Source of the DNA: a bacterium
Lineage (GTDB): Bacteria; Gemmatimonadota; Gemmatimonadetes; Gemmatimonadales; JACORV01
Assembly: GCA_021787855.1 (NCBI GenBank)
Contig: JAJYLI010000004.1
Coordinates: forward strand, 1 to 36,007
Length of the DNA stretch: 36,007 bases
Reading direction: 5' to 3'
The notes beneath the pieces were generated by a model, which saw only the letters and a program-made list of their open reading frames with translations, was not told the origin of the DNA and searched no databases. A program made the position numbers and the translations under genes. The stretch's first letter is position 1. Every line of letters starts with the position of its first letter. Shown here one piece after another: positions 28,589 to 36,007 of this stretch.

Positions 28589-29916
28589 GCACCGCGACGG
28601 TGGCCATCATCGGGCGTCCCAACGTGGGCAAGTCCACGCTGTTCAACCGGATCGTGGGCGGCCGCGCGGCGATCGTGGACGAGCGCCCGGGCTCGACCCG
28701 CGACCGCCACTTCGGCAAGACGGAGTGGAATGGGCGCGAGTTCTGGGTGGTGGATACCGGCGGCCTGCTGCCGTCGTCGGGCGAGCCGATGGACGCGGCC
28801 ATCCGCCGGCAGGTGGAGCTCGCGGTGGCGGCCGCCGACGTGGTGCTGCTGCTGACGGACGTGGAGGTGGGGCCGGCGCCGGCGGACCAGGAGATCGCGG
28901 AGTTCCTGCGCGGGCGCGGCAAACCGGTGCTGCTGGTGGTGAACAAGGCGGACGCGCTGGCGCGGGAGACGCGGCATCTGGCGTTCTGGGAGCTGGGCCT
29001 GGGCGAGCCGCGGCCGGTCTCGGCGGGCACGGGCAAGGGGGTCGGGGACCTGCTGGACGAGGTGGTGGCGGCGCTGCCGGCGTCGGAGCCGGCCGCGGCG
29101 GCCGACGCCATCGCGGTGGCCGTGATCGGGCGCCCGAACGTGGGCAAGTCGAGCCTGGTGAACCGGATGCTGGGCGAGGAGCGCCTGATCGTGTCGGCCG
29201 TGCCGGGCACCACGCGCGACGCGATTGACACGCGGCTGGATTTCGCCGGGCGCGCGCTCACCCTGGTGGACACGGCGGGGCTCAGGCGGCGCGGGAAGAT
29301 TGACGAGGCGGTGGAGTTCTACGCGCTGCTGCGGACCCAGCGGGCGATCGAGCGGGCGGACGTCTGCGTGATCGTGGTGGACGCGGCGGAGGGCCTGCAC
29401 GGACGGGACCTGCGGGTGGCCGGCCAGGCGTGGGACGCGGGGACCGGGCTGGTGGTGGCCGTGAACAAGTGGGACCTGGTCGCGAAGGACAGCGACACGG
29501 CGGAGGCGGGGCGCCGCGAGGCGGTGGAGCGCGCGCCGTTCCTGGCGGACGTGCCGTTCGTGTACGTGTCGGCGCTCTCCGGGCAGCGGGTGAGCAAGGT
29601 GCTGGAGACCGTGGTGGAGGTGGCGGACGCGCGCCGCAGCCGGGTGCAGACGGCGGAGGTGAACCGGGCCATCCAGGAGCTGGTGGGCGAGCGGCAGCCG
29701 CCCCAGGCCGGGGGCGCGGAGGTGAAGCTGCTGTACGGCTCGCAGATCGGCGAGGCGCCGCCGACCTTCGCCATCGTGACCTCGCGGCCGGACGAGATTC
29801 CGGATTCGTACCGCCGCTTCGTGGTCGGCCGGCTGCGGGAGCGGTTCGGGTTCGTGGGAACCCCGATCCGGCTGCGGTTCACCCGGCGCCGCCGCGCCGG
29901 GAGGGGGGCGGCCTGA
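28585..29916 (+). CDS. der: Ribosome biogenesis GTPase Der (EngA)
   Basis: Double-GTPase needed for 50S subunit maturation. It has 443 residues. G domain 1 has GRPNVGKST (10-18), DTGG (57-60) and NKAD (120-123). G domain 2 has GRPNVGKSS (182-190), DTAG (229-232) and NKWD (294-297). A C-terminal KH-like domain (about 350-443) ends in the basic tail [15 protein letters not shown] 28585 overlaps the DUF512 stop by four bases. All GTPase motifs are intact. Confidence 0.96.
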   Translation: MSTATVAIIGRPNVGKSTLFNRIVGGRAAIVDERPGSTRDRHFGKTEWNGREFWVVDTGGLLPSSGEPMDAAIRRQVELAVAAADVVLLLTDVEVGPAPADQEIAEFLRGRGKPVLLVVNKADALARETRHLAFWELGLGEPRPVSAGTGKGVGDLLDEVVAALPASEPAAAADAIAVAVIGRPNVGKSSLVNRMLGEERLIVSAVPGTTRDAIDTRLDFAGRALTLVDTAGLRRRGKIDEAVEFYALLRTQRAIERADVCVIVVDAAEGLHGRDLRVAGQAWDAGTGLVVAVNKWDLVAKDSDTAEAGRREAVERAPFLADVPFVYVSALSGQRVSKVLETVVEVADARRSRVQTAEVNRAIQELVGERQPPQAGGAEVKLLYGSQIGEAPPTFAIVTSRPDEIPDSYRRFVVGRLRERFGFVGTPIRLRFTRRRRAGRGAA

Positions 29917-29918
29917 GC

Positions 29919-30572
29919 GTGCCCGCGTGGCCGTCGGTGCTGTGGCTGCTGCCCGCGTACCTGCTGGGGGCGGTGCCCACGTCCTACCTCGTGGCGCGGG
30001 CGGCGGCGGGCGTGGACCTGCGCGAGGTCGGCAGCCGGAACCTGGGCGCGACGAACCTGTACCGGCTGCTGGGCTGGAAGGCCGCCATTCCGACCGGGGC
30101 CTTCGACGTGGCCAAGGGGGCCGCCCCGGTGCTGGCGTGGGGCGTGTGGGGAGGCGGGCCGGGGTGGTGGGCCCTGGCCCTGGGCGCGGCGGCGGTCCTG
30201 GGCCACGTGTTCTCGCCGTTCGTCGGCTTCCGGGGCGGGAAGGGCGTGGCCACGGCGGCGGGGGTCTTCCTGGCGTACGTCCCGGGGGCGATCGGTGCGG
30301 TGGCGGCGGTGTGGGTGGCCCTGGTGGCGCTCACGGGGTTCGTGTCCCTGGGCTCACTGGCCGCGGCGTGCGCCTTCCCGCTGTTCGTGCGGCTGTTGTA
30401 CCCGGCGCGGGACGCGGCCCTGTGGGCCGGGGTGGCGGTCGCGCTGTTCGTGGTCTTCAACCACCGCGCCAACATCCGGCGGCTGCTGGCCGGGACGGAG
30501 TCGCGGTTCGGCTCGCGGGCGGCGCGCCCCCCGCGCCCCCCGCGCCCCGCGCGCCCCCCGCGGACACCGTGA
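29919..30572 (+). CDS. plsY: Acyl-phosphate:glycerol-3-phosphate acyltransferase PlsY
   Basis: Inner-membrane enzyme that starts phospholipid synthesis by acylating glycerol-3-phosphate. With GTG 29919 (2 bases after der, GGGAGGGGGG upstream) it is 217 residues. The three PlsY motifs are present: GSRNLGATN (38-46), GHVFSPFVGFRGGKGVAT (95-112) and FNHRANIRRLLAGTE. About seven hydrophobic segments are visible. The C-terminus carries an extra RPPRPPRPARPPRTP tail made by a 9-base repeat. A CTG at 29913 overlapping the der stop is an alternative start. gpsA, which supplies the glycerol-3-phosphate substrate, overlaps downstream. Confidence 0.92.
   Translation: MPAWPSVLWLLPAYLLGAVPTSYLVARAAAGVDLREVGSRNLGATNLYRLLGWKAAIPTGAFDVAKGAAPVLAWGVWGGGPGWWALALGAAAVLGHVFSPFVGFRGGKGVATAAGVFLAYVPGAIGAVAAVWVALVALTGFVSLGSLAAACAFPLFVRLLYPARDAALWAGVAVALFVVFNHRANIRRLLAGTESRFGSRAARPPRPPRPARPPRTP
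30524..30559 (+). repeat. Four 9-base C-rich repeats in the plsY tail
   Basis: Units GCGCCCCCC at 30524, 30533 and 30551, with a variant GCGCCCCGC at 30542. In the plsY frame each unit gives an Arg-Pro-Pro (or Arg-Pro-Ala) triplet. Copy number could vary without shifting the frame. Confidence 0.85.
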
Positions 30573-31570
30573 GCCGGATGGCGGTGGTCGGCGCCGGCGG
30601 CTGGGGCACCACCCTGGCGGACTTGCTGTGCGCCGCGGGCCACGAGGTGGTGATCTGGGCGTACGAGGCGGAGGTGGCGGACGAGATCAACCGCCTCCAC
30701 CGGAACGAGTTGTTCCTGCCGGACGCGCCGCTCCGGCCGTCGCTGGCGGCCACGACCGACGTGGGCGGGGCGGTGCGGGGCGCGGAGCTGGTGGTCGCGG
30801 CGGTGCCGTCGCACGCGATGCGGCGCGTGATGGCGCAGGCGGCGCCGGCGATCGCGGCCGGCGCGGTGGTGGTGAGCGCGTCGAAGGGGCTGGAGCCGGG
30901 GACCCGCCGGCGCATGACCGAGGTGCTGGCGGAGCTGCTGCCTCCGGGAGCGGCGGTGGTGGCCCTGTCGGGGCCGACGTTCGCGCGAGAAGTGTACGAG
31001 CGGCAGCCCACGGCGGCGGTGGTCGCGGCGGCGGACGAGCGGACGGCGGCGCGCGCCCAGGCGGCCCTGGGCGGCCGCTCGTTCCGACTCTACACCAACG
31101 ACGATCCGGTCGGCGTGGAGCTGGGCGGGGCGCTCAAGAACGTGGTGGCGATCGCTGCGGGGATGCTGGAGGGGTTGGGGCTCGGGCACAACCCGCGGGC
31201 GGCGCTGATCACGCGCGGGCTGGCCGAGATCACGCGGCTGGGCGTGGCCCTGGGGGCGAGGCCGGCGACGTTCGCGGGGCTGGCGGGGATGGGGGACCTG
31301 ATGCTCACGGCCACCGGCCACCTGTCGCGCAACCGCAGCTTCGGCGTCGAGGTGGGCCGGGGCCGCCGCCCGGCGGAGATCATGGCGGAGCGTCGGACGG
31401 TGGCCGAGGGCGTCGAGACGGCGCGCACGGCGGTCGCGCTCGGCGAGGCGGCGGGCGTCGAGCTGCCGATCGTGCGCGAGGTGGCGGGCGTGCTGTTCGA
31501 GGGCCGGACGCCCGGCCAGGCGCTCGAGAGCCTGATGGAGCGGTCCTTGAAGAGCGAGGTGTGGAGTTGA
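30569..31570 (+). CDS. gpsA: Glycerol-3-phosphate dehydrogenase [NAD(P)+]
   Basis: Makes sn-glycerol-3-phosphate from dihydroxyacetone phosphate for phospholipid synthesis. With GTG 30569 (GTGA overlap with plsY) it is 333 residues; an ATG at 30578 would remove three. The Rossmann motif is GAGGWGTTLA (8-17). K106 lies in SASKGLE, and catalytic K190 in GALKNVVAIAAG. AGMGDLMLT and GHLSRNRSFG complete the family pattern. The neighbouring plsY uses its product, so the two genes form a short pathway. Confidence 0.95.
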   Translation: MSRMAVVGAGGWGTTLADLLCAAGHEVVIWAYEAEVADEINRLHRNELFLPDAPLRPSLAATTDVGGAVRGAELVVAAVPSHAMRRVMAQAAPAIAAGAVVVSASKGLEPGTRRRMTEVLAELLPPGAAVVALSGPTFAREVYERQPTAAVVAAADERTAARAQAALGGRSFRLYTNDDPVGVELGGALKNVVAIAAGMLEGLGLGHNPRAALITRGLAEITRLGVALGARPATFAGLAGMGDLMLTATGHLSRNRSFGVEVGRGRRPAEIMAERRTVAEGVETARTAVALGEAAGVELPIVREVAGVLFEGRTPGQALESLMERSLKSEVWS

Positions 31571-32013
31571 GCGCGGCGGAGCCCGTTCAGGAGTTCTTCT
31601 CGATCGGGGAGGTGTGCAGCCTCACCGACCTGAAGCCGCACGTGCTGCGGTACTGGGAGAGCCAGTTCCGGTTCCTCAACCCCGCGAAGAACCGCTCGGG
31701 CAACCGCGTCTATCAGCGGCGCGAGATCGAGCTGATCATGCTGGTGAAGCACCTCCTCTACACGGAGAAGTACACCATTGACGGCGCCCGGCAGCGCATC
31801 GAGCAGTACCGGCGCACCGGGGAGCTGCGGCCCGCCGCCCGGGAGGCGCTGGCGGTGGAGACGGTGCGCGACCTGAAGGGCGAGCTCGAGGGCATCCTGA
31901 AGATTCTGGAGGGGGAGCGGCCGCGCGGCGGACGCGACGGCGAGTCCGCCCGGGGCGGGGACGGCGGCCAGCACTCTCGCGACCCGCAGGATCTCCCCGC
32001 GGGCCGTGAGTAG
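31567..32013 (+). CDS. MerR-family transcriptional regulator
   Basis: DNA-binding regulator of 148 residues. The winged helix-turn-helix covers about residues 10-78: FSIGEVCSLTDLKPHVLRYW, FRFLNPAKNRSGNRVYQRREIE. A short coiled segment (about 98-116) and a Gly/Arg/Asp-rich tail follow. There is no metal- or ligand-binding cysteine set, so it belongs with the small effector-less MerR types often found in envelope gene clusters. Start taken as TTG 31567, which overlaps the gpsA stop and has GAGG (31556-31559) at good spacing; GTG 31561 is an alternative. Targets unknown. Confidence 0.85.
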   Translation: MSAAEPVQEFFSIGEVCSLTDLKPHVLRYWESQFRFLNPAKNRSGNRVYQRREIELIMLVKHLLYTEKYTIDGARQRIEQYRRTGELRPAAREALAVETVRDLKGELEGILKILEGERPRGGRDGESARGGDGGQHSRDPQDLPAGRE

Positions 32014-32731
32014 CGCGGGGTCGCTCGCGGTGGTGATTCCCGCGTATCGCGCGGCCGCGACGCTGCCGGGCGTGCTGGCGCGGGCCCGCCGCGCGCTGCC
32101 CGGCGCGGCGCTGATCGTGGTGGACGACGGCTCCGGCGACGGCACGGAGGCCGCGGCGCGGGAGGCGGGGGCGCGGGTCCTGCGGCACGCCCGCAACGAG
32201 GGCAAGGGGCGGGCGCTGGCCTCGGGGCTTGCGGCGGCGGTGGGCGGGGCGGCCGACATCGTGGTGACGCTGGACGCCGACGGCCAGCATCCGCCGGAGG
32301 CCGCGCCGCGGCTGGTGGAGCCCATCGTGGCGGGGGCCGCGGACCTGGTGGTCGGCGCGCGCGCCCGCGGCGGGAGGGACGGGGCGGGGGGCGCGATGCC
32401 CGCCGGCCGCCGGGCCACCAACTGGCTGTCGAGCGCGCTGGTTTCGCGCGCCGTCGGCTTCCCCGTCCCCGACTCGCAGTCGGGCTTCCGGGCCATGCGG
32501 CGTGAGGTGGCGGCCTCGGTCCGGCCGGCCGGCACGCGTTACGAGTTCGAGACGGAGTTCCTGTTCCTGGCGGCGCAGCGGGGCTACCGCATCGCGGCCG
32601 TGGCCGTGCCGACGCTGTACGAGGGCGCGGCGAGCCACTTCCGCTACGGCGCCGACACGCTGGCCCTGGCGGCGGTCTTCCTCCGCCACTGGCGGGCCAT
32701 CCTCGCGGGCGGCGCGCGGAGCGCGGCATGA
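32006..32731 (+). CDS. Family 2 glycosyltransferase (DPM1/DPG-synthase-like)
   Basis: Probably transfers a sugar from a nucleotide sugar to a lipid or polyprenyl-phosphate carrier. The 241-residue protein is a bare GT-A domain: LAVVIPAYRAAATLPGVL at the start, VVDDGSGDGT (D40/D41), TLDADGQHPPE (D90, D92) for nucleotide-sugar and metal binding, and DSQSGFRAMRRE downstream. No transmembrane anchor is obvious. It overlaps the MerR gene by eight bases and the surE ATG by four. Donor and acceptor cannot be read from the sequence. Confidence 0.82.
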   Translation: MSSAGSLAVVIPAYRAAATLPGVLARARRALPGAALIVVDDGSGDGTEAAAREAGARVLRHARNEGKGRALASGLAAAVGGAADIVVTLDADGQHPPEAAPRLVEPIVAGAADLVVGARARGGRDGAGGAMPAGRRATNWLSSALVSRAVGFPVPDSQSGFRAMRREVAASVRPAGTRYEFETEFLFLAAQRGYRIAAVAVPTLYEGAASHFRYGADTLALAAVFLRHWRAILAGGARSAA

Positions 32732-33477
32732 AGATCCTCTGCACCAACGACGACGGCCTGCATTCGCCCGGCCTCGACGCCCTGATCGCGATCTGCTCCG
32801 GGATCGGCCAGGTGGTCTGCGTCGCGCCCGACCGCGAGCAGAGCGCCACCAGCCATTCGCTCACGCTGCACCGGCCCCTGCGGGCGATCCCGCGCGGCCC
32901 CGACCGCTGGCAGGTGGACGGCACGCCCACCGACTGCGTGGTGCTGGCGCTGGGCGCGCTGCTGCCCGCGCCGCCGGACTTCGTGGTGGCGGGCATCAAC
33001 CTGGGGCCCAACATGGGCGAGGACGTGCTGTATTCGGGCACGGTCGCGGCGGCCATGGAGGGCCTGATCCTGGGCGTGCCCGGGGTGGCCGTCTCGTTCG
33101 CGGGGAACGAGCACGACCTCATCGGCGGCTACCGGGACCGGCTGGGGCGGCTGCTGGAGCGCCTGCTTCAGCCGGGGCGGTTCCCGGCCGACCTGCTGCT
33201 CAACATCAACCTGCCGCCGATCCCCGCGGACCGGGTCCGCGGCGTGCGGGTGACCACGCTGGGCAAGCGGGTGTACGCGGAGTCGCTGTCGCGGATGCGC
33301 GACCCGTGGGGGCGGGAGATCTTCTGGATCGGGGGCGGGCGCCTGGACTGGAGCGGCGGCGACGACGTGGACTTCAAGGCGGTGGAGGACGGGTACGTGT
33401 CCGTGACGCCCCTCAAGGCGGACCTGACCCACCATGCCTCGCTCGAGGCGGTGCGCGCGTGGCGGCTCGGGGATTAG
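32728..33477 (+). CDS. surE: 5'/3'-nucleotidase SurE
   Basis: Metal-dependent nucleoside monophosphate phosphatase linked to stationary-phase survival. It has 249 residues. The N-terminal TNDDG motif supplies metal ligands D8 and D9, with SATSHSLT and INLGPNMGEDVLYSGTVAAAMEG typical of SurE. ATG 32728 overlaps the glycosyltransferase stop. The pcm gene follows, as in the well-known surE-pcm pairing. Confidence 0.95.
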   Translation: MKILCTNDDGLHSPGLDALIAICSGIGQVVCVAPDREQSATSHSLTLHRPLRAIPRGPDRWQVDGTPTDCVVLALGALLPAPPDFVVAGINLGPNMGEDVLYSGTVAAAMEGLILGVPGVAVSFAGNEHDLIGGYRDRLGRLLERLLQPGRFPADLLLNINLPPIPADRVRGVRVTTLGKRVYAESLSRMRDPWGREIFWIGGGRLDWSGGDDVDFKAVEDGYVSVTPLKADLTHHASLEAVRAWRLGD

Positions 33478-33485
33478 CGGGCGCC

Positions 33486-34154
33486 GTGGAGGGGCCGGCC
33501 CGGGTGGAGCGGGCGCGGCTGGCCGCGGCGGTGGCGGCGCGCGGGGTGCGGGATGCGGCGGTGCTCGCCGCGGTCGGCGCCGTGCCGCGGCACCTGTTCG
33601 TGCCGGAGGCGCTGCGGGGGCGGGCGTACGACGACGCCGCCCTGCCGATCGGCCACGGCCAGAACGTGAGCCAGCCCTCGACGCAGGCGCGCTGCCTCGA
33701 GGCCCTGCGGCTCGAGGCCGGCGACCGGGTGCTGGAGGTGGGCACGGGCTCGGGCTACCAGACGGCGCTGCTGGCCGCGCTGGTGGCGCAGGTGTTCTCG
33801 GTCGAGCGGGTGCCGGACCTCCGGGACCGGGCGCTGGTCGCGCTCCGCGCGGCCGGGGTCACCAACGTCTCGCTGCTGGTGGGCGACGGCACGCTGGGCT
33901 GGCGCGACTACGCGCCGTTCGACGCCATCCTGGTGGCCGCGGCGTCACCCGAGGTGCCGCGGCCGCTGCTGGAGCAGCTCGCGCCGGGGGGCCGCATCCT
34001 GCTCCCGCTGGGGGACCGGGACCACCAGGTGCTGACGCTGCTGACGGCGTCGGCGGCCGGCTCCCCGGAAGGCGGGCCGCCGGCCGTCACGCGGACTCCG
34101 CTGGCGGGGGCGCGCTTCGTGCCGCTCCTGGGGACCTTCGGCTTCGATGCTTGA
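33486..34154 (+). CDS. pcm: Protein-L-isoaspartate O-methyltransferase
   Basis: Repairs isoaspartyl residues in aged proteins using SAM. With GTG 33486 it is 222 residues. PRHLFVPEALRGRAYDDAALPIGHGQNVSQPST is the family's substrate region (read here in outline), and the SAM motif is LEVGTGSGYQTALL (83-96). A GTG at 33504 is another possible start. It follows surE by eight bases and overlaps dedA by eight. Confidence 0.93.
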   Translation: MEGPARVERARLAAAVAARGVRDAAVLAAVGAVPRHLFVPEALRGRAYDDAALPIGHGQNVSQPSTQARCLEALRLEAGDRVLEVGTGSGYQTALLAALVAQVFSVERVPDLRDRALVALRAAGVTNVSLLVGDGTLGWRDYAPFDAILVAAASPEVPRPLLEQLAPGGRILLPLGDRDHQVLTLLTASAAGSPEGGPPAVTRTPLAGARFVPLLGTFGFDA

Positions 34155-34812
34155 ACGCTTCGTGACGTGGCTGGTGGCCGTCATCGGCCAGCTCGGCTAT
34201 CCGGGCATCCTGACCCTGATGGCCATCGAGTCGTCGGTGATCCCCATCCCGGCCGAACTGGTCATGCCGCCGGCCGGCTACCTCGCCGCCGTGGGCCGCA
34301 TGAACGTCTGGATCGCGCTGGCCTGCGGCACGCTGGGCGGCCTGCTGGGCTCCGGGATCAACTACTGGATCGCCTCGCGGGTGGGCCGCTGGTTCTTCGT
34401 CCGCTACGGCCGCTGGATGCTCATCTCCGAGCACCACCTCGCGCGCACCGAGCGATTCTTCGAGCGCCACGGGCCGATCGCGGTGTTCGTCGCGCGCCTG
34501 ATCCCGGTGGCGCGGCACTTGATCTCCATCCCCGCGGGCATCGCGCGGATGCCGCTGGGCCGGTTCTTCCTCTACACCGGCGTGGGCGCGGGCCTCTACA
34601 GCGCCATCCTCCTGACGGTAGGCTGGCTCATCGGCACGGAGGGGCACGCGCTGACCCGGGAGCGGGTGTACGACTACACGCATCACGTGTTCGTCGTGCT
34701 GCTGCCCGCGCTGGTCGTGCTGATCACCGTCTACGTCTTCTGGCACCGCCGCCGGGTCCGCCGGGCCGCCAAGCCGGCCGGGGCCGTGCGGAGCAAGGTG
34801 GAGACGCTGTGA
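34147..34812 (+). CDS. DedA-family membrane protein
   Basis: Inner-membrane protein of the DedA/VTT (SNARE-associated Golgi) family; some members recycle undecaprenyl phosphate or phosphatidylethanolamine, but which activity applies is unknown here. The 221-residue protein has ESSVIPIPAELVMPPAGYLA near the N-terminus, the conserved FFERHGPIAVFVARLIPVAR and HLISIPAGIARMPLGRF, and about five hydrophobic segments. ATG 34147 overlaps the pcm stop by eight bases, and its stop overlaps the acylphosphatase GTG. Confidence 0.9.
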   Translation: MLERFVTWLVAVIGQLGYPGILTLMAIESSVIPIPAELVMPPAGYLAAVGRMNVWIALACGTLGGLLGSGINYWIASRVGRWFFVRYGRWMLISEHHLARTERFFERHGPIAVFVARLIPVARHLISIPAGIARMPLGRFFLYTGVGAGLYSAILLTVGWLIGTEGHALTRERVYDYTHHVFVVLLPALVVLITVYVFWHRRRVRRAAKPAGAVRSKVETL

Positions 34813-35165
34813 CGGGACCGGGGCCGGGCGAGAGGCGCGAGGGGAAGGGGGACGGGGAGGGGGAGGCGCCGGCGGGGCCCGAGGGACGGCTGGTGGGGCG
34901 CCGCTGGGTCCTCAAGGGCCGGGTGCAGGGGGTGGGGTTCCGGTGGTTCGTCCTGAACCATGCCCAGGCCCTCGGCGTCCGCGGGTGGGTCCGGAACATG
35001 GAGGATGGGGCGGTCGAGGTGGTGGCGCTGGCGGAGGCCGCGACGATTGACCGGCTGGATGCCCGGTTGGCGGCCGGGCCGCCGGGCGCCCACGTCGTGG
35101 AGGTGGTCCGGGACGACATTCCACATGAGCTTGTGGAGGGCAAGTCGTTTCGTATCAGGCACTAA
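34809..35165 (+). CDS. acyP: Acylphosphatase
   Basis: Small enzyme hydrolysing acyl phosphates. The catalytic signatures are GRVQGVGFRWFV (R45) and GWVRNMEDGAVEV (N63). Start is uncertain: GTG 34809 overlaps the dedA stop by four bases, like its operon neighbours, and gives 118 residues with a Gly/Glu/Pro-rich N-terminal extension. GTG 34893, preceded by GAGGGA, gives 90 residues, the normal family length. I list the longer form because of the overlap and GGAG at 34800-34803. Confidence 0.9.
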   Translation: MTGPGPGERREGKGDGEGEAPAGPEGRLVGRRWVLKGRVQGVGFRWFVLNHAQALGVRGWVRNMEDGAVEVVALAEAATIDRLDARLAAGPPGAHVVEVVRDDIPHELVEGKSFRIRH

Positions 35166-35264
35166 GGCGCGGCGCCGCACAAAGGCTCTGAACATGTGGG
35201 GTACTGCCGGGCGGCGCCGGAAGGCTTGAGAAAGACGTTGGTGCTGGCGAAGTTAGATGGCTGG

Positions 35265-35339
35265 GCCCCTGTAGCTCAGCATGGATAGAGCAGCGGTTTC
35301 CTAAACCGTTGGTCGGGTGTTCGAGTCACCCCAGGGGCA
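35265..35339 (+). tRNA. tRNA-Arg, anticodon CCT
   Basis: Complete cloverleaf: acceptor GCCCCTG/CAGGGGC, TA at 8-9, D stem GCTC/GAGC, anticodon stem GCGGT/ACCGT (outer G-T pair) with loop TTCCTAA (anticodon CCT, reads AGG), and T arm GGGTG/CACCC with loop TTCGAGT. Discriminator A. CCA is not encoded (TGA follows). Confidence 0.96.
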
Positions 35340-35387
35340 TGACCGTTCGGCGATTCACCCTTCAACGACAGGCAGGCAAGGGGCTTC

Positions 35388-36007
35388 ATGGGAACATCGG
35401 TACGGGGCGCCACGGGCGGCGAGCGCGACTGGGCTACGTGGGCGGTCGAGCACAAGCGCACGCTGCTGTACGCGGCCGGCGCGGTCGTGCTGCTGGTCGT
35501 GGTCGCGTGGCTGTACGTCGTGTCCGAGCAGCGCAAGGAGCGGTTCGCCTCGCAGGCACTGGCCGCGGCCCGCTCCGACGCGGCGGCGGGCAACCTGCCG
35601 CTGGCGGAAAGCGATCTGACGCGGCTCATTGACCGCTACAGCGGCGCCCAGGCGGCCGACGAGGGCGAGGTGCTGCTCAACGACATCCGGCTGGTCCAGG
35701 GCGGCCCCGAGGTGGCCACGGCGGTGGCGGACCTGCAGTCGTTCGTGAAGAGCGGCCATCCCGCCTACATCCAGGCGGGGGCGTGGAGGCTGCTGGCGGG
35801 CGGGTACGAGCAGGAGGGGAAGTTCGCCGACGCGTCCAAGGCGTACGCCGAGGCGGTGCGGGAGGCGCCGCACGACTTCCTCAAGGCGGAGTACCTGCTG
35901 GACGAGGGGCGCACCGCGGCGCTGGCGGGGGATTCCACCGCGGCGCGCGCGGCATACGCGGAGGTCCTCGAGAAGTACGGCAAGCTGAACCAGGCGGCCG
36001 AGGCGCG
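35388..36007 (+). CDS. Membrane-anchored TPR protein (3' end outside window)
   Basis: Start of a gene running off the right edge; 206 codons seen with no stop. ATG 35388 follows AAGGGG (35378-35383). A short polar N-terminus leads to one transmembrane segment (about residues 26-44), then a periplasmic helical-repeat region (LAAARSDAAAGNLPLAESDLTRLI, AWRLLAGGYEQEGKFADASKAYAEAV, DSTAARAAYAEVLEKYG) with TPR spacing. This architecture matches YfgM-like proteins, ancillary to the translocon and often near bamB and der in Proteobacteria, though the family link is an inference. Confidence 0.8.
   Translation, partial: MGTSVRGATGGERDWATWAVEHKRTLLYAAGAVVLLVVVAWLYVVSEQRKERFASQALAAARSDAAAGNLPLAESDLTRLIDRYSGAQAADEGEVLLNDIRLVQGGPEVATAVADLQSFVKSGHPAYIQAGAWRLLAGGYEQEGKFADASKAYAEAVREAPHDFLKAEYLLDEGRTAALAGDSTAARAAYAEVLEKYGKLNQAAEA

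Noticed and set aside
35226-35258. Promoter for tRNA-Arg (TTGAGA ... TTAGAT)
   Set aside because: The spacing is about 21 bases and the -10 match is weak; I could not support it.
35166-35264. Two short palindromes (GGCGCC cores near 35172 and 35214) as an operator
   Set aside because: GGCGCC-type palindromes are common by chance at this GC content and nothing else supports a regulatory site.

Overview
The window is a dense, high-GC stretch of chromosome with every gene on the + strand and no mobile elements, rRNA or CRISPR. The combination of a lipid A (lpx) operon, Lol and Bam outer-membrane machinery, a Firmicutes-style mcsA-mcsB-clpC block, an LpxC-FabZ fusion and a bacillithiol enzyme (BshC) points to a diderm outside the Proteobacteria. 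Gemmatimonadota is my best guess from gene content, not a demonstrated assignment. Genes are packed with 1-8 base stop/start overlaps (GTGA, ATGA, TTGA), so translational coupling is the rule, and GTG and TTG starts are common.

Layout. (1) 1-7545: lysS (5' end cut by the window edge), lolC, lolD, mcsA, mcsB, clpC: a tRNA synthetase, lipoprotein-release transporter parts and a protein-arginine-phosphorylation/AAA+ protease module. (2) 7559-17091: bamA, skp/ompH, lpxD, lpxC-fabZ, lpxA, a Gfo/Idh oxidoreductase, lpxB, lpxK: outer-membrane protein assembly and the early lipid A pathway. (3) 17088-20899: glutamate dehydrogenase, an AMMECR1-domain protein, bshC and a small membrane coiled-coil protein. 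(4) 20902-25574: murJ (lipid II flippase) with a duplicated 3' end, uvrC and threonine synthase. (5) 25652-27130: an exported TPR protein, then tRNA-Gly(CCC). (6) 27311-35165: a DUF512 radical-SAM protein, der, plsY, gpsA, a MerR-type regulator, a glycosyltransferase, surE, pcm, dedA and an acylphosphatase, in one tightly overlapping run. (7) tRNA-Arg(CCT) and the start of a membrane-anchored TPR protein that runs off the right edge.

No stretch longer than about 300 bases lacks a gene. The longest non-coding pieces (22480-22596, 27131-27310, 35166-35387) hold the murJ-tail duplication and the two tRNA genes.

The gene content is mostly envelope biogenesis plus housekeeping. The most unexpected signal is compositional: by eye the hexamer family RTCGAY occurs once in 36 kb, while each of the other R/Y flank classes around TCGA occurs about 50-60 times. 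Ile-Asp codon pairs are accordingly written ATT-GAY in 18 of 19 cases although ATC is otherwise the normal Ile codon. This looks like the footprint of a restriction or methylation specificity whose enzyme is not in this window.
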